This document shows positions 54,493 to 63,974 of a DNA stretch of 64,000 bases, piece by piece. Below the pieces are notes generated by a model, which ran no database searches, was not told the origin of the DNA, and saw only the letters and a list, made by a program, of their open reading frames with translations. Position 1 is the stretch's first letter; the number at the start of each line of letters is the position of its first letter. The DNA comes from Candidatus Melainabacteria bacterium (GTDB taxonomy: Bacteria; Cyanobacteriota; Vampirovibrionia; Obscuribacterales; Obscuribacteraceae): assembly GCA_027451745.1 (NCBI GenBank), contig DAIDIP010000002.1, forward strand, positions 86,671 to 150,670, read 5' to 3'. A program made the translations under genes and the position numbers.

Positions 54493-56838
54493 TTGTATAG
54501 CAAAACTAGCACTTCTAATTTTTCCATCCGAGCAAATAGATACTTGATTTTTTTGCTGAGTCTTTTGTTAATTATTTCTTCGTCGCCATTATGTCAGGCA
54601 CAAGGGTTAGGCGGCTCTAATTTATTTAGTAATTCGGGAATGGGTAATCCCATTCTTGATTCAGGCAATAGTAATCCAGCCAATACCATCAACAATCTTA
54701 CTCGTCCTAATTTTACTTTAGGTAAAGAGTCAGAAAATGCTGCAGAGGAGACCTGGCAGCCCCCCAGTTTTCCTCTCTTCCCTATCAGATATTTGGGCAT
54801 ACCAGGACTTAATCAAGGTGAAAAAGAAATTCTTTCTCAGATTTATTTTGTTGTTATAAACGACAATTCAATTAAGTCATTTACTCAGCTGTATAAAGAA
54901 AATAGGCTAGGTAATGCATCCAACTATGTCACCGCTGATAGTGTCATACATCCTCTCTTTGCTTTCCAAAATCATATCCGACTAAAAGTAATCGAGCATT
55001 CATTGTTGCCATTGCTTGAGTCAATACTCATTTCAATGATTAGAAATAATGAAATCGACTATAAATCAACCGAAGATGCCGAGATAAAAGAAGAAATCAA
55101 ATACAATATCGCTTTTCTTACCGTTGGCATAAAACTTCTGGTGCCCGATTTTCCTTTACCAAATAATGTGGGCGTGCGCCAATTGGTAGATGAAGAACTA
55201 ACCAGCATAAGAAAAGCAAAGCTTACGAACTCAGCAGTTTTTCATCGCGCAATTGATTATTCTGTTTACAATCCAACTGGATTTTATCAATCTAGTCCAG
55301 CAGCCCGGCATTTCTATTCTTGCTACCAATGGTTGAGCAGAAATTATCTTGAACTTAGTGACGTTACTTCAGAGAGCACTACCGGTAATGGCAATGAATT
55401 TAGACGTGCATTTTTACTATTTCAAAGTCTAAACAAAGTAAAGAGCGATCCAAATAACCCTTCCCAAAAGCCACAGACGGGTTTGCAAATCTGGAAGCAG
55501 ATAAACAAGATTCTAGCTGACCTTGGCATAAATTCGGCAAACAGAAGCAATGTACAAGATATGTTTATGCTTCCAGATAATATTGCCCGTGCTTTAGCAT
55601 CAAACAATTCAACCACTATTTCTGTTTCTTCATTAAGTAATCCTTTAAACAGAACAAGGCTGCTCCTAACTATTCGAGCCTATGCCCCCAGACAATTTAA
55701 TTCGAAGTCTATATTTGCTCTCAATAAAGACGAGAATGAAAAAGATAAGCAATTAACTTTTCATTTATTGAACCCTTTGTATGATCCTTCTCAAGAACTG
55801 CTATTGCCCACACCAATTTATCAAAAAGAAGCAACTGGCACCTTCAGCTTAATGCCAGTTGCTCTATTGCTACTGCAAACTAATGGTGTACGCTGGGCCA
55901 ATAAAATTTTAGAAAAAAATGCTTCTAAATTAGACGAACAAATTATCAATGAACTAAAACAAAGACAAAATGTATTATTCGGCAATGGCAATCCAGATAA
56001 TTATGATTCTTTTTGGAAACTATTTACGGGTTTTTCCAATCCATATTCTGAAAAAGCACCACTATTTGCTCAGACCGCCGAATGGAGAACATTTTGCTTG
56101 GAGCGTCAAGCTGCAGCATGGGTGGATAGTTCTTTAGCAATAAAGCCAGTTGAAGCAATTACAAAGGAAACAAAACCAGCAGAAGGAGCCAATACCCCTT
56201 CCTCATCACCAGCGGGAGCAGGCACCACTATAAGCAGTACCATCAAAAAATATGGCATTCCGTCTTGGCGCACAAGTAATACTTTTAATTACCTAGAACC
56301 GGATGCTGCCTTATATACTCGTTTAGCAGAGAGTCAACAAAATCTAGAAAAAACTCTTACCCAATCAGGACTCTTACCTCCTGATTGTCTAAATCAAAGC
56401 AGAGACTTTATTAGGCTACTCAAACGTTTAGCTGAAATCGCCAAAGTAGAAACTAACATGGACTTGCCAAAACCTGAGGATCAATCTCTGTTAGCAACTA
56501 TTGACAAGCTTCTTGAGGTGATAGAAACTCCGCTATCTGGAAAGATATTTATCCATTTTCCTGCTACCGAATCTAACACCAACAGCTTAAAGGCTAATCA
56601 TAATTCAGGTACGAGCCTAACTGGGGTAAATATGGAACTGGGTTATCCAGCCACTGTTTATATAATTATGCAATATAAGCGCTTCTATTATTTACTTAGA
56701 GGGGCTACATATTCTTATTACGAACAATGCGGGGAAGAAATTAATGAAAAACATTGGCAACGTCAGTTAGAATTTGGTTTCATTGAAACACCATTTTGGT
56801 GTCAGCCATTTCATCGCACCAATGCTTCTTCTAATTGA
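54493..56838 (+). CDS. Exported DUF3160-type protein
   Basis: This 781-residue protein with a TTG start has a signal peptide (about 16-36, LIFLLSLLLIISSSPLCQAQ). YVTADSVIHPLFAFQNHIRL near 155-175 matches the DUF3160 N-terminal pattern. KRFYYLLRGATYSYYEQ near the end matches its C-terminal block. The middle (about 280-400) and a Pro/Ala/Ser-rich linker near 560 are variable. DUF3160 proteins are large, extracytoplasmic and uncharacterised. It may share a transcript with serA and the TPR gene. Confidence 0.7.
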   Translation: MYSKTSTSNFSIRANRYLIFLLSLLLIISSSPLCQAQGLGGSNLFSNSGMGNPILDSGNSNPANTINNLTRPNFTLGKESENAAEETWQPPSFPLFPIRYLGIPGLNQGEKEILSQIYFVVINDNSIKSFTQLYKENRLGNASNYVTADSVIHPLFAFQNHIRLKVIEHSLLPLLESILISMIRNNEIDYKSTEDAEIKEEIKYNIAFLTVGIKLLVPDFPLPNNVGVRQLVDEELTSIRKAKLTNSAVFHRAIDYSVYNPTGFYQSSPAARHFYSCYQWLSRNYLELSDVTSESTTGNGNEFRRAFLLFQSLNKVKSDPNNPSQKPQTGLQIWKQINKILADLGINSANRSNVQDMFMLPDNIARALASNNSTTISVSSLSNPLNRTRLLLTIRAYAPRQFNSKSIFALNKDENEKDKQLTFHLLNPLYDPSQELLLPTPIYQKEATGTFSLMPVALLLLQTNGVRWANKILEKNASKLDEQIINELKQRQNVLFGNGNPDNYDSFWKLFTGFSNPYSEKAPLFAQTAEWRTFCLERQAAAWVDSSLAIKPVEAITKETKPAEGANTPSSSPAGAGTTISSTIKKYGIPSWRTSNTFNYLEPDAALYTRLAESQQNLEKTLTQSGLLPPDCLNQSRDFIRLLKRLAEIAKVETNMDLPKPEDQSLLATIDKLLEVIETPLSGKIFIHFPATESNTNSLKANHNSGTSLTGVNMELGYPATVYIIMQYKRFYYLLRGATYSYYEQCGEEINEKHWQRQLEFGFIETPFWCQPFHRTNASSN

Positions 56839-56855
56839 CTGGATAGGATAAGCCA

Positions 56856-57770
56856 ATGATAACCAAGCAAGAACATACTCTCGCAAAGCTAAATGCTTTT
56901 CGTACTATCTTGCAATTAGCACGTAAACACAAAGCAGAAAGCCTGTGTCAAATAGCAGAAGATCTGTATAAACAAGCAATTATAATGGCAAAAAATACGC
57001 CAGAATTTGAGCTTATTATTCTTTTGGAGTCATTATTTGAATTAGCAAGCTATTATTCATTTCAAGGCAAAGAAAATGAAGCTAAACCATTATGGGAAGA
57101 AATCAAAATTCGTGCAGACGGATATTTAAAAGCAGACACATACATTTATGTGCAATCTATTTTTAACTTGTCCAGACTTTATGAAAAACAGGAAGACATA
57201 AAAAAAGCAGAAGAGCTTCTAAAAGAACTGTTGCAAACTCAAGAATTGCAATTTGGAGATGAATCGTTAGAGATATGTTCTGTTCTCAAGCAATTAGCAG
57301 CTCTATACTGCCGTCAACAAAAATATTCAGTTGCCGAATCAATCCACCTAAGAATACTCGTTCTGAAAGAATTTCACCTTGGCACTTGTTCAGTTGAAAT
57401 CAATTCCACAGTTGATGCACTTATTGATATTTTTCAAAAACTTGGCAAATGGCGCTTAGCAGAATATATGCTCAATCGCCAAAAAGCAATATTAGTCGCT
57501 TTGCATGGTAATAACTCACTTTGTGTGGCGAGCTGCGTCTTTCGCTTATCTCAATTGCAAGAACTGCATACCAGAGAATTGAACAAAGCTATCGAGAACC
57601 TGCAATATGCTATTGACGTTTACAAAGAAAGATTTGGTGAACAAGCAGGACCCGTAGCTTTGCTGCAAAGAAAATTAGACCAAATGTTATTTGCTAAATT
57701 AGAAAATCAAATGGTTGTTGACGAAATCTCAACATTTGAATTACCGGTTCCCGCGCTGACAACAGTGTAA
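56856..57770 (+). CDS. TPR-repeat protein
   Basis: This 304-residue protein is all helical with five or six tetratricopeptide-like repeats (about 45-260). Examples are YVQSIFNLSRLYEKQEDIKK and VLKQLAALYCRQQKYSVAES. It resembles the kinesin-light-chain style TPR (NB-ARC-associated) in spacing. No signal peptide is present, so it should be cytoplasmic. GGATA precedes the ATG. It follows the DUF3160-type gene by 17 bp. Confidence 0.8.
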   Translation: MITKQEHTLAKLNAFRTILQLARKHKAESLCQIAEDLYKQAIIMAKNTPEFELIILLESLFELASYYSFQGKENEAKPLWEEIKIRADGYLKADTYIYVQSIFNLSRLYEKQEDIKKAEELLKELLQTQELQFGDESLEICSVLKQLAALYCRQQKYSVAESIHLRILVLKEFHLGTCSVEINSTVDALIDIFQKLGKWRLAEYMLNRQKAILVALHGNNSLCVASCVFRLSQLQELHTRELNKAIENLQYAIDVYKERFGEQAGPVALLQRKLDQMLFAKLENQMVVDEISTFELPVPALTTV

Positions 57771-57776
57771 AATACT

Positions 57777-58973
57777 TTATTCTTCAGAGCCTTCACCAGA
57801 CTGTTGTGGTAATACCGACATAGCTGGCCTTTTGTAGCGATCCATATAATCAAATCTCAATTTGCCATCTGGATCTTGATAGTACTGCTGCAGTATTTGC
57901 TCAAATCGCCACCCATGAGCCGCCAACATATTAGCTCCATGCTGACTTAAGCCCCTGCTGCCATTACCAGGTCCTCTATAAGTAAAAAGCCAGTTATCGC
58001 CTTCCTCTTTTACATCAAGAATCCCAGCTGTAGAGAAATGAAGCATCTTAGCTAATGCTACACCATATACTTCTTTTGTTTTTTTAGGACCAATGACTTG
58101 TATGCTATGGGCATTGCCACTTGGATCCCATTGCTTTACTGTCACACCAATAATTCCAGGCACTCCAGTAATTTTTTCTAGCACTGTTTTGCTTACATAA
58201 CCATGGCGAATATTCAAATTTTCAAAACTATCGCCAACCCAGGCCCGATAAAAACCTGGCTTAACTCTGCCAGCATCTTTTAAAATTATTCCGCGTGTTT
58301 GCCAAACAGCAATATTAGTAGAATTAGTGGCTACAGCTTGTCCTTTATACATCTGATCGCGTGTGTCAGGAACGACATCAAAACCTTCGGTCTTATACCA
58401 TTTAGACCCGGGGCCCATATGCGCATAGGCATAGCTCCTTGCTGCTACTGCTTGTGCTTTAAGTGCTTCCAAATGCCAGCTTGCAGGCATTTCTGATGGC
58501 ACTACACCGCCTAAATAATCTTCCAAATCAATAAAGTTTATTACGGAGACTCGATCTCCATAAGATATCAATTCCAAAACACCGCCGTACCAACGATTAT
58601 TTAGCCAGACTTGATAGCCATTACGCGGATCAGCAGCAGCAATATAAGCTCGTCTATCACGAGGTAAAACAAAACTTTTGCCTGTGACAATATCAGTCAC
58701 ACTGCCATGAGCAATTTTATAAACTTGTCGAGCAGCAAGAGAAAAAACCGGCTTTTCGTCCACAAATACAGCCCCGGGCTGCCAGACAATTACCCAACTT
58801 GAACTGGACTTAGGTGCAAGACCCACTCTTATTGGGTAAACTATAGGTGGATATGGTCCAAAATGAATTTGTGACAATGCCCCTGTTGCCGAACTATTTG
58901 CTTTGGAAATAGCCAAACCAGGCAACAAAAAAATAATTGCAAAAGATAAAAATAGTAGTCTAAATTTGTTCAA
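57777..58973 (-). CDS. SpoIID/LytB-domain protein
   Basis: The 398-residue protein has a signal peptide (about 5-24). The SpoIID domain covers about 140-370. YLGGVVPSEMPASWHLEALK contains the catalytic Glu of SpoIID-type lytic transglycosylases. AQAVAARSYAYAHM and the C-terminal GNGSRGLSQHGANMLAAHGW are family hallmarks. In spore formers SpoIID cleaves denuded glycan strands. Here it probably acts in peptidoglycan remodelling. The start is TTG with GAGGAG close upstream. It diverges from the response-regulator gene. Confidence 0.9.
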   Translation of the reverse strand: MNKFRLLFLSFAIIFLLPGLAISKANSSATGALSQIHFGPYPPIVYPIRVGLAPKSSSSWVIVWQPGAVFVDEKPVFSLAARQVYKIAHGSVTDIVTGKSFVLPRDRRAYIAAADPRNGYQVWLNNRWYGGVLELISYGDRVSVINFIDLEDYLGGVVPSEMPASWHLEALKAQAVAARSYAYAHMGPGSKWYKTEGFDVVPDTRDQMYKGQAVATNSTNIAVWQTRGIILKDAGRVKPGFYRAWVGDSFENLNIRHGYVSKTVLEKITGVPGIIGVTVKQWDPSGNAHSIQVIGPKKTKEVYGVALAKMLHFSTAGILDVKEEGDNWLFTYRGPGNGSRGLSQHGANMLAAHGWRFEQILQQYYQDPDGKLRFDYMDRYKRPAMSVLPQQSGEGSEE

Positions 58974-59096
58974 GGTCTCCTCAATATCTAATATTAGTAC
59001 ATAATTGCTTGCCTGATCCTATTTTCCATCTTGATGCTACTATGAAAGACAGCGAAAAATACTATACAAAGTTATAGATAGACTGGACACACTTAG

Positions 59097-59795
59097 ATGA
59101 AAAAGCTTCTTATTGTTGATGACGAAACAGATATAGCAACCTCTATTCAGTATGTTCTGACACAAGAAGGCTTTTCAACCTTGTTAGCCCATGATGGTCT
59201 TAAGGCAATCGAACTAGTCGAAAAAGAAAAACCGGACCTTATAATTTTAGATCTAATGATGCCCGGTATTGATGGGCTGGAAGTATGTAGACGCGTCCGA
59301 TCGACTGATCGCCGTACACCTATTCTAATGCTCACTGCCCGCACCTCGGAGATTGATACAGTTGTTGGTCTAGAATTAGGCGCCAACGATTATATAGCTA
59401 AGCCAGTTCGACTGAGAGAATTAGTTGCTAGAGTAAAGGCGCACTTAAGAGAAAATCCTACCAGTGTCAGCACTGCCTCAAACCCGGGACGCAACATCAG
59501 ATTGAACAATTTGGCTATTGATATGGATAGTCGCACGGTCACAGTTAATAATCAGCCTATAGACCTTACTTTTAAAGAATTTGAATTATTAGCGGTATTG
59601 GCAAGACATCCCAACCGCGTTTTTACCCGCGACCAGCTTTTTGCTCAGGTTTGGGGCTCGGATTTTCTTGGCGAAAGCCGAACTGTTGATGTCCATATTC
59701 GTTATTTGAGAGAAAAGTTAGAAGAAAATCCTAGTCAGCCCAAACGAATTTTGACCGTTCGTGGCGTTGGCTATCGCCTGGTTTGGGAATCGTAA
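59097..59795 (+). CDS. OmpR/PhoB-family response regulator (orphan)
   Basis: The 232-residue protein has a receiver domain with Asp9-Asp10 (VDDE), phospho-acceptor Asp52 in LDLMMPG, Thr80 and Lys102. The winged-helix domain (about 130-230) contains LTFKEFELLAVLARHPNRVF and the VRGVGYRL ending. It regulates transcription after phosphorylation, but no histidine kinase is adjacent. It is less RpaA-like than the 3270-4028 gene. Confidence 0.92.
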   Translation: MKKLLIVDDETDIATSIQYVLTQEGFSTLLAHDGLKAIELVEKEKPDLIILDLMMPGIDGLEVCRRVRSTDRRTPILMLTARTSEIDTVVGLELGANDYIAKPVRLRELVARVKAHLRENPTSVSTASNPGRNIRLNNLAIDMDSRTVTVNNQPIDLTFKEFELLAVLARHPNRVFTRDQLFAQVWGSDFLGESRTVDVHIRYLREKLEENPSQPKRILTVRGVGYRLVWES

Positions 59796-59878
59796 TTTTC
59801 CCACTTAAACCATCCTAATTTTTAGACATTCAAGCTATTTGCGTACTTTTCCCAGTGACATAAGTTGCATGGGATTTT

Positions 59879-61120
59879 ATGCTATTTAAACTTGAAAACC
59901 AAATAGGCAAACGGGTAATAGATTATGGCTTTGGCGGAAAATCATTAATTATGGACAAACAGAACCAATTTATAGCCCATAAAGCTGGACTGGGACTATC
60001 AATAACATTGGTATTAGTCAACCAATTGGCTGCCCAAGCTGGAACCGCTAGTGATAAAATCCAATGGCTAACAAAGAGCATAGGTCAGGCTAAACAAAGT
60101 AATGCCACTATAACCCTTCAGCCTCTCTCGGCTCGCGAAGACACTCAAGAAAAATCGTCTATTTCTGATGCTGCCTATACACCTAAATACAATGTTAAAA
60201 TGCGCCCTTTTATACCTAATCGCAGATTGCCAAGCAGGCGCGATTTAGAAGCCGCTTTAATAGAGCAAAAGGCCAAACTAGCTGAAGAAAATAACGCCAG
60301 ACTGAATGGACAAATCTCTACTTTTGTGGTCGGAGCTGAGAGTCAAAATGGCCCAGCCCCAACTTACAATTCATCTACCTATAATCGAAACTTTATAAGT
60401 GGAAATTATGTTAAACAATCTACCCCTAAATCTCGCCAAGCCAATTTTTCGTTTATGAAACAAGCTGAACAGCATCTGCTTTCAACTTCTATGCCACAGC
60501 CTAATCAACAAACAAATATAAGCACTACACCAAACAGCGTGCCTACCGTGCCTTTAGCTGCTCTAGCACCTACTGTGCCAATTCCTTCTCCAACTATAAT
60601 GAATCAACTAATGGTCAATCCAAGTATCGACGCCTATTCCCCAACCGTGTCTCTAGCTCAGCCTAGTTGTGGCACCTTAAATAATCAAACAAACTCAGGC
60701 TTCAGTAGCGCTGGTCCGCCTCCTTTTCCTCTTAATCTTGTTCCTGAAGCCACTCTTAAACAGTTAATACGTAGCCTGGCCGGTGGTGGGAGTTCACGTT
60801 TCAGCAATGCTCCTAGAGCAGCTTTTGGTTCTTGGCACAGTAACGCCAGCTATAACAATCTGTCTTATGGTGGTTTTCAAACACATCTAGCACATAGATC
60901 ATTGCCACCCAGCAATATAAAAACATACAGAATTAGCGCACTACCTGCAGTGACGGGCTCACCAATAAGATCAAATGTTAGGCAACAAAAAAGCCAAAAT
61001 ATCAGCAACCAAAAAGATACGGCTGCTCGCAATAGAATGTTAATTGAAAGTCAAGTAAGAGTAGCTACATACCCTACTTATACTACTCAATCGCTGCGGC
61101 CGTGGAACTTTGCTCAATAA
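59879..61120 (+). CDS. Exported low-complexity protein, unknown
   Basis: The ORF is 413 residues from an ATG with GGGA upstream. Met25 (position 59951) is an alternative start. A hydrophobic segment near 36-55 ends AAQAG, like a signal peptide. The remainder is rich in Asn, Gln, Ser, Thr and Pro, with Ala-Pro-Thr-Val-Pro-type repeats near 220-245. No domain was recognised. Confidence 0.55.
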   Translation: MLFKLENQIGKRVIDYGFGGKSLIMDKQNQFIAHKAGLGLSITLVLVNQLAAQAGTASDKIQWLTKSIGQAKQSNATITLQPLSAREDTQEKSSISDAAYTPKYNVKMRPFIPNRRLPSRRDLEAALIEQKAKLAEENNARLNGQISTFVVGAESQNGPAPTYNSSTYNRNFISGNYVKQSTPKSRQANFSFMKQAEQHLLSTSMPQPNQQTNISTTPNSVPTVPLAALAPTVPIPSPTIMNQLMVNPSIDAYSPTVSLAQPSCGTLNNQTNSGFSSAGPPPFPLNLVPEATLKQLIRSLAGGGSSRFSNAPRAAFGSWHSNASYNNLSYGGFQTHLAHRSLPPSNIKTYRISALPAVTGSPIRSNVRQQKSQNISNQKDTAARNRMLIESQVRVATYPTYTTQSLRPWNFAQ

Positions 61121-61217
61121 ATTGAGAAATATCGTTCTTCTTTAATTGTTTAGGCTTGCTCCGTGCAATAATTAGCAATAACTATTGCCGGCTACCTGAA
61201 TTAAGAGGAAATGATAG

Positions 61218-61694
61218 ATGATACTACCGACAAAATATGGAATCAAATTAGCATTCCCCTCAATTATTAAACGGATAACAATAGCTGCATTTTTAGTGAC
61301 AAGCGTTTTGATACCGCAGATGGTATTAAGTCAAAACAATACACCTGATGCAAACGATCCAGTAGCCATATACAAAGAAGCAGGCATCAGTACTGAGCAA
61401 GAAAACTCCATACGCAAATTAGCTGATGAATACGACCAAGCGAACGGTCAAAGATTGCAATCTTTAGCCCAAATGCTTCAACAATTAAAAGATATGGCCT
61501 ATCAAGCAGTTCTAAATGAGTCTGGTATGCTTGCCAAACAAGAAGAAATAAACAAATTACAATCAGAAATGGCTTTGGAAAGAATCAAACTAGTAATTAA
61601 AATACGTGGACTTCTTTCTCCAGTTCAAAATGAGAAACTTGTTGCGGCATTACAAAATCGCGTCCGTGCCGAAGAACAAACAAAGCTAAGGTAG
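61218..61694 (+). CDS. Spy/CpxP-like periplasmic helical protein
   Basis: The 158-residue protein has a signal peptide (about 16-39, ending VLSQN). The mature part is helical, with KLADEYDQANGQRLQSLAQM and a C-terminal IRGLLSPVQNEKLVAAL. The last segment resembles the LTxxQ motif of Spy/CpxP periplasmic chaperones, in the variant LSPVQ. An AGAGGAA site precedes the ATG. Confidence 0.6.
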   Translation: MILPTKYGIKLAFPSIIKRITIAAFLVTSVLIPQMVLSQNNTPDANDPVAIYKEAGISTEQENSIRKLADEYDQANGQRLQSLAQMLQQLKDMAYQAVLNESGMLAKQEEINKLQSEMALERIKLVIKIRGLLSPVQNEKLVAALQNRVRAEEQTKLR

Positions 61695-61841
61695 CCAAGG
61701 GAGGATGTCTTTTCAACCTCCGCCATCACAATAAAGGATACTTAACGCAACTTAGGAAAATCGGAGTTGCAGACTGTCTTTTGAGCACAAATTATGGTAA
61801 GTTCATTCGGTCTTAAATGACATAGACATAATAGATCCCCT

Positions 61842-63761
61842 ATGCGTTGTCCCGAATGTAGCCAAAGAAATTCTGTAGCTGCCAAAAAATGTGCAGCTTG
61901 CGGTAGCTCTCTGCGCCGTAAGCCCCTGCCCATGGGTTTCAAGGTTTTTATTGGTGTCTTTGTTGGTCTAATTTTTGTTTTTTGTTTGGCTGCCTTATCG
62001 ACTACCTTAGTAAGCCCTGACAAGTCCCTTATTAATGCCGCCACTGTGCTAACCAGTAAATCAACATCTGCCGATCAGATGATGAATAATTACAAGCGCT
62101 TTGACCAAAGTATGCGCTCTTTTCTCCAAAAGCACGGCTCACTTAGCAACGATGAATTAAGTAATAAATTGGCAGGATGCTTACCTGAATCATTATATGA
62201 AGATCATGTTTTTGAGCTTTTACCCAATCTCAAATTGATCGAAGTAGATACTGCACTAAATGCTTCGAACTATCTTGTTCTACTTACTAATGGTAAAACA
62301 GAAGTTTTACCAATCATCGGTTTAGATGTATATGATGCCAATTCATTTTTACCTCAAACAGACAAAAATCATAATGGTAAAGAAGATGAAGGACAGCTTT
62401 TGGTTTTGCTAGGACATACAGCAAATATGCATGGGCATCAACCAAAAGTAAAAGTTATTCGCTTAAGCTCCACTCTTCAATCCGACAGCGTAGTCGACTT
62501 GAGCGACACTGTCGTACCCAAGCTTTATGGAGAAGGCACAGCTAAATTTGCTCCGAATCAAAAAGATATTGAGATGTCTATATCTTTATTTAGCTGCGGA
62601 CAAGAACAACAGCTATTCTCATCACAACAATTAAAATCGTCTTTGCCAGTTGACAATGAATCACTTTACGAGCAACTCATTTGGCAAAACGATACTTATA
62701 CTCTTCGCGCTCAACCAGGAAATAGCAAGCTATTTGCTCTTTTTGCTGCAGCCAGTGCTTTAAAAAATCACCATAAGCTTTCTCGCTTACATTCTTATAT
62801 AAGTAATAGTGCCAAACAAACCATTGAACAATCACCGATCGTTTCAAGCGAACAAGGATTTACTATTCGAGCTTATCGCGGTGGCAAAAAAGCAAGTGGT
62901 GCAAATGTTTACGAACTTAAAGACAATATCACACGAATCTTAGTTGAACTAAGACCTATTAAAAAATCCGGCTCACAAACAAGTTGGTTTGTTAATAGTC
63001 TTTCTATTAGCCATGTTGCTACACCAGCTCTAGATACTGCCGGAGCTGCAACTACAAAAGAAACTGTAAAACCAGTGACACCGGAAACACAAAAAGCACT
63101 AGAAAAATCATCCAAAATAAAAGCTCCTCAACCGGCTGCAAGTCCTGCTCCAGTAATGCCTTCTCAAGCCACTATACAAGACATACAAAGCAAAAAAGCA
63201 AAAGAAATTGAAATTCCTAAAACAGAGACTAAAGAAAAAGTCCTCAGTCAAGCTAGCTTTGTACCTGACTTAAAGAGCTATGTAAAAATACGCAGTGGAC
63301 CAGGAACAAGCTTTAATTCAGTGCAAGATGTGAATCCAGAAAACACGAGCATTGCCATCATCGGTAAAGAAGCTGGCTGGTATAAAGTAAGAATAAACAA
63401 TAAAGAAGGTTATGTATTCGCCGGCTTAGTTAATAGCCACAAAAATGGCTATACCAACAAAACAGCCAAACAAAATGCTTCAATTAAGGACGAACAAGAA
63501 CACACCATAGGACATGTACGCAATGGAGAACATGTGATTCTTTTGAGCGGACTTGAAAAAGGCTCTTATAAGGTCATGCTTTGCAATGGCAAAATTGGTT
63601 ATTTAAGCAAAGAATCATTTGAAAGTAGCAATACTAACAACAACGTTAACTCAATTTCTAACACTGGCACTATCTCTGCATCCAAACCTAAACCCAACAA
63701 AGCTAAAGCTAGCCGTAAGCCCCAACCCAGTACTAATACCCCACCGCCATCGGTACCCTGA
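61842..63761 (+). CDS. Zinc-ribbon membrane protein with C-terminal SH3-like domains
   Basis: This 639-residue protein begins with a zinc ribbon (Cys3, Cys6, Cys17, Cys20), then a single membrane helix (about 33-55). The extracytoplasmic part includes a middle domain (about 75-370) with no recognised family. A Pro/Lys/Thr-rich linker (about 405-470) follows. A bacterial SH3 domain comes next (YVKIRSGPGTSFNSVQDV, then AGWYKVRINNKEGYVFAG), and a second SH3-like unit (about 545-590). SH3b domains often bind peptidoglycan. The cytoplasmic zinc ribbon suggests a role linking the cell interior and wall. Confidence 0.75.
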   Translation: MRCPECSQRNSVAAKKCAACGSSLRRKPLPMGFKVFIGVFVGLIFVFCLAALSTTLVSPDKSLINAATVLTSKSTSADQMMNNYKRFDQSMRSFLQKHGSLSNDELSNKLAGCLPESLYEDHVFELLPNLKLIEVDTALNASNYLVLLTNGKTEVLPIIGLDVYDANSFLPQTDKNHNGKEDEGQLLVLLGHTANMHGHQPKVKVIRLSSTLQSDSVVDLSDTVVPKLYGEGTAKFAPNQKDIEMSISLFSCGQEQQLFSSQQLKSSLPVDNESLYEQLIWQNDTYTLRAQPGNSKLFALFAAASALKNHHKLSRLHSYISNSAKQTIEQSPIVSSEQGFTIRAYRGGKKASGANVYELKDNITRILVELRPIKKSGSQTSWFVNSLSISHVATPALDTAGAATTKETVKPVTPETQKALEKSSKIKAPQPAASPAPVMPSQATIQDIQSKKAKEIEIPKTETKEKVLSQASFVPDLKSYVKIRSGPGTSFNSVQDVNPENTSIAIIGKEAGWYKVRINNKEGYVFAGLVNSHKNGYTNKTAKQNASIKDEQEHTIGHVRNGEHVILLSGLEKGSYKVMLCNGKIGYLSKESFESSNTNNNVNSISNTGTISASKPKPNKAKASRKPQPSTNTPPPSVP

Positions 63762-63837
63762 CCTTTAATTTTACAGCTTTGATTTCTGTAATAAACTATG
63801 CAAGAATTAGCCTTTAGGCTGTAATCTGTACATACAA

Positions 63838-63911
63838 CGGGACGTAGCGCAGCTTGGTAGCGCGGTTGCTTTGGGAGCAATAGGTCGCAGGTTCAAATCC
63901 TGTCGTCCCGA
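63838..63911 (+). tRNA. tRNA-Pro (anticodon TGG)
   Basis: A complete cloverleaf is seen. The acceptor CGGGACG pairs with CGTCCCG (63904-63910), with discriminator A at 63911. The D-arm has GCGC-AGCTTGGTA-GCGC. The anticodon loop is TTTGGGA with TGG at 34-36, reading CCA and other Pro codons. The T-loop is TTCAAAT. The 3' CCA is not encoded. Confidence 0.97.
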
Positions 63912-63930
63912 GATTTTAAATGGGGTCCAT

Positions 63931-63974
63931 TCCGAACACATAGTATCCAGAACGTTCCGGAGACATGGTATACA
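63931..63974. repeat. Two imperfect 19-bp direct repeats after tRNA-Pro
   Basis: TCCGAACACATAGTATCCA (63931-63949) and TCCGGAGACATGGTATACA (63956-63974) match at 15 of 19 positions, 25 bp apart. Between them lies palindromic GAACGTTC (63950-63957). Such arrays are seen at insertion-sequence ends. An AAGGAGG site near 63989-63995 suggests a gene starting just beyond the window. Confidence 0.45.
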
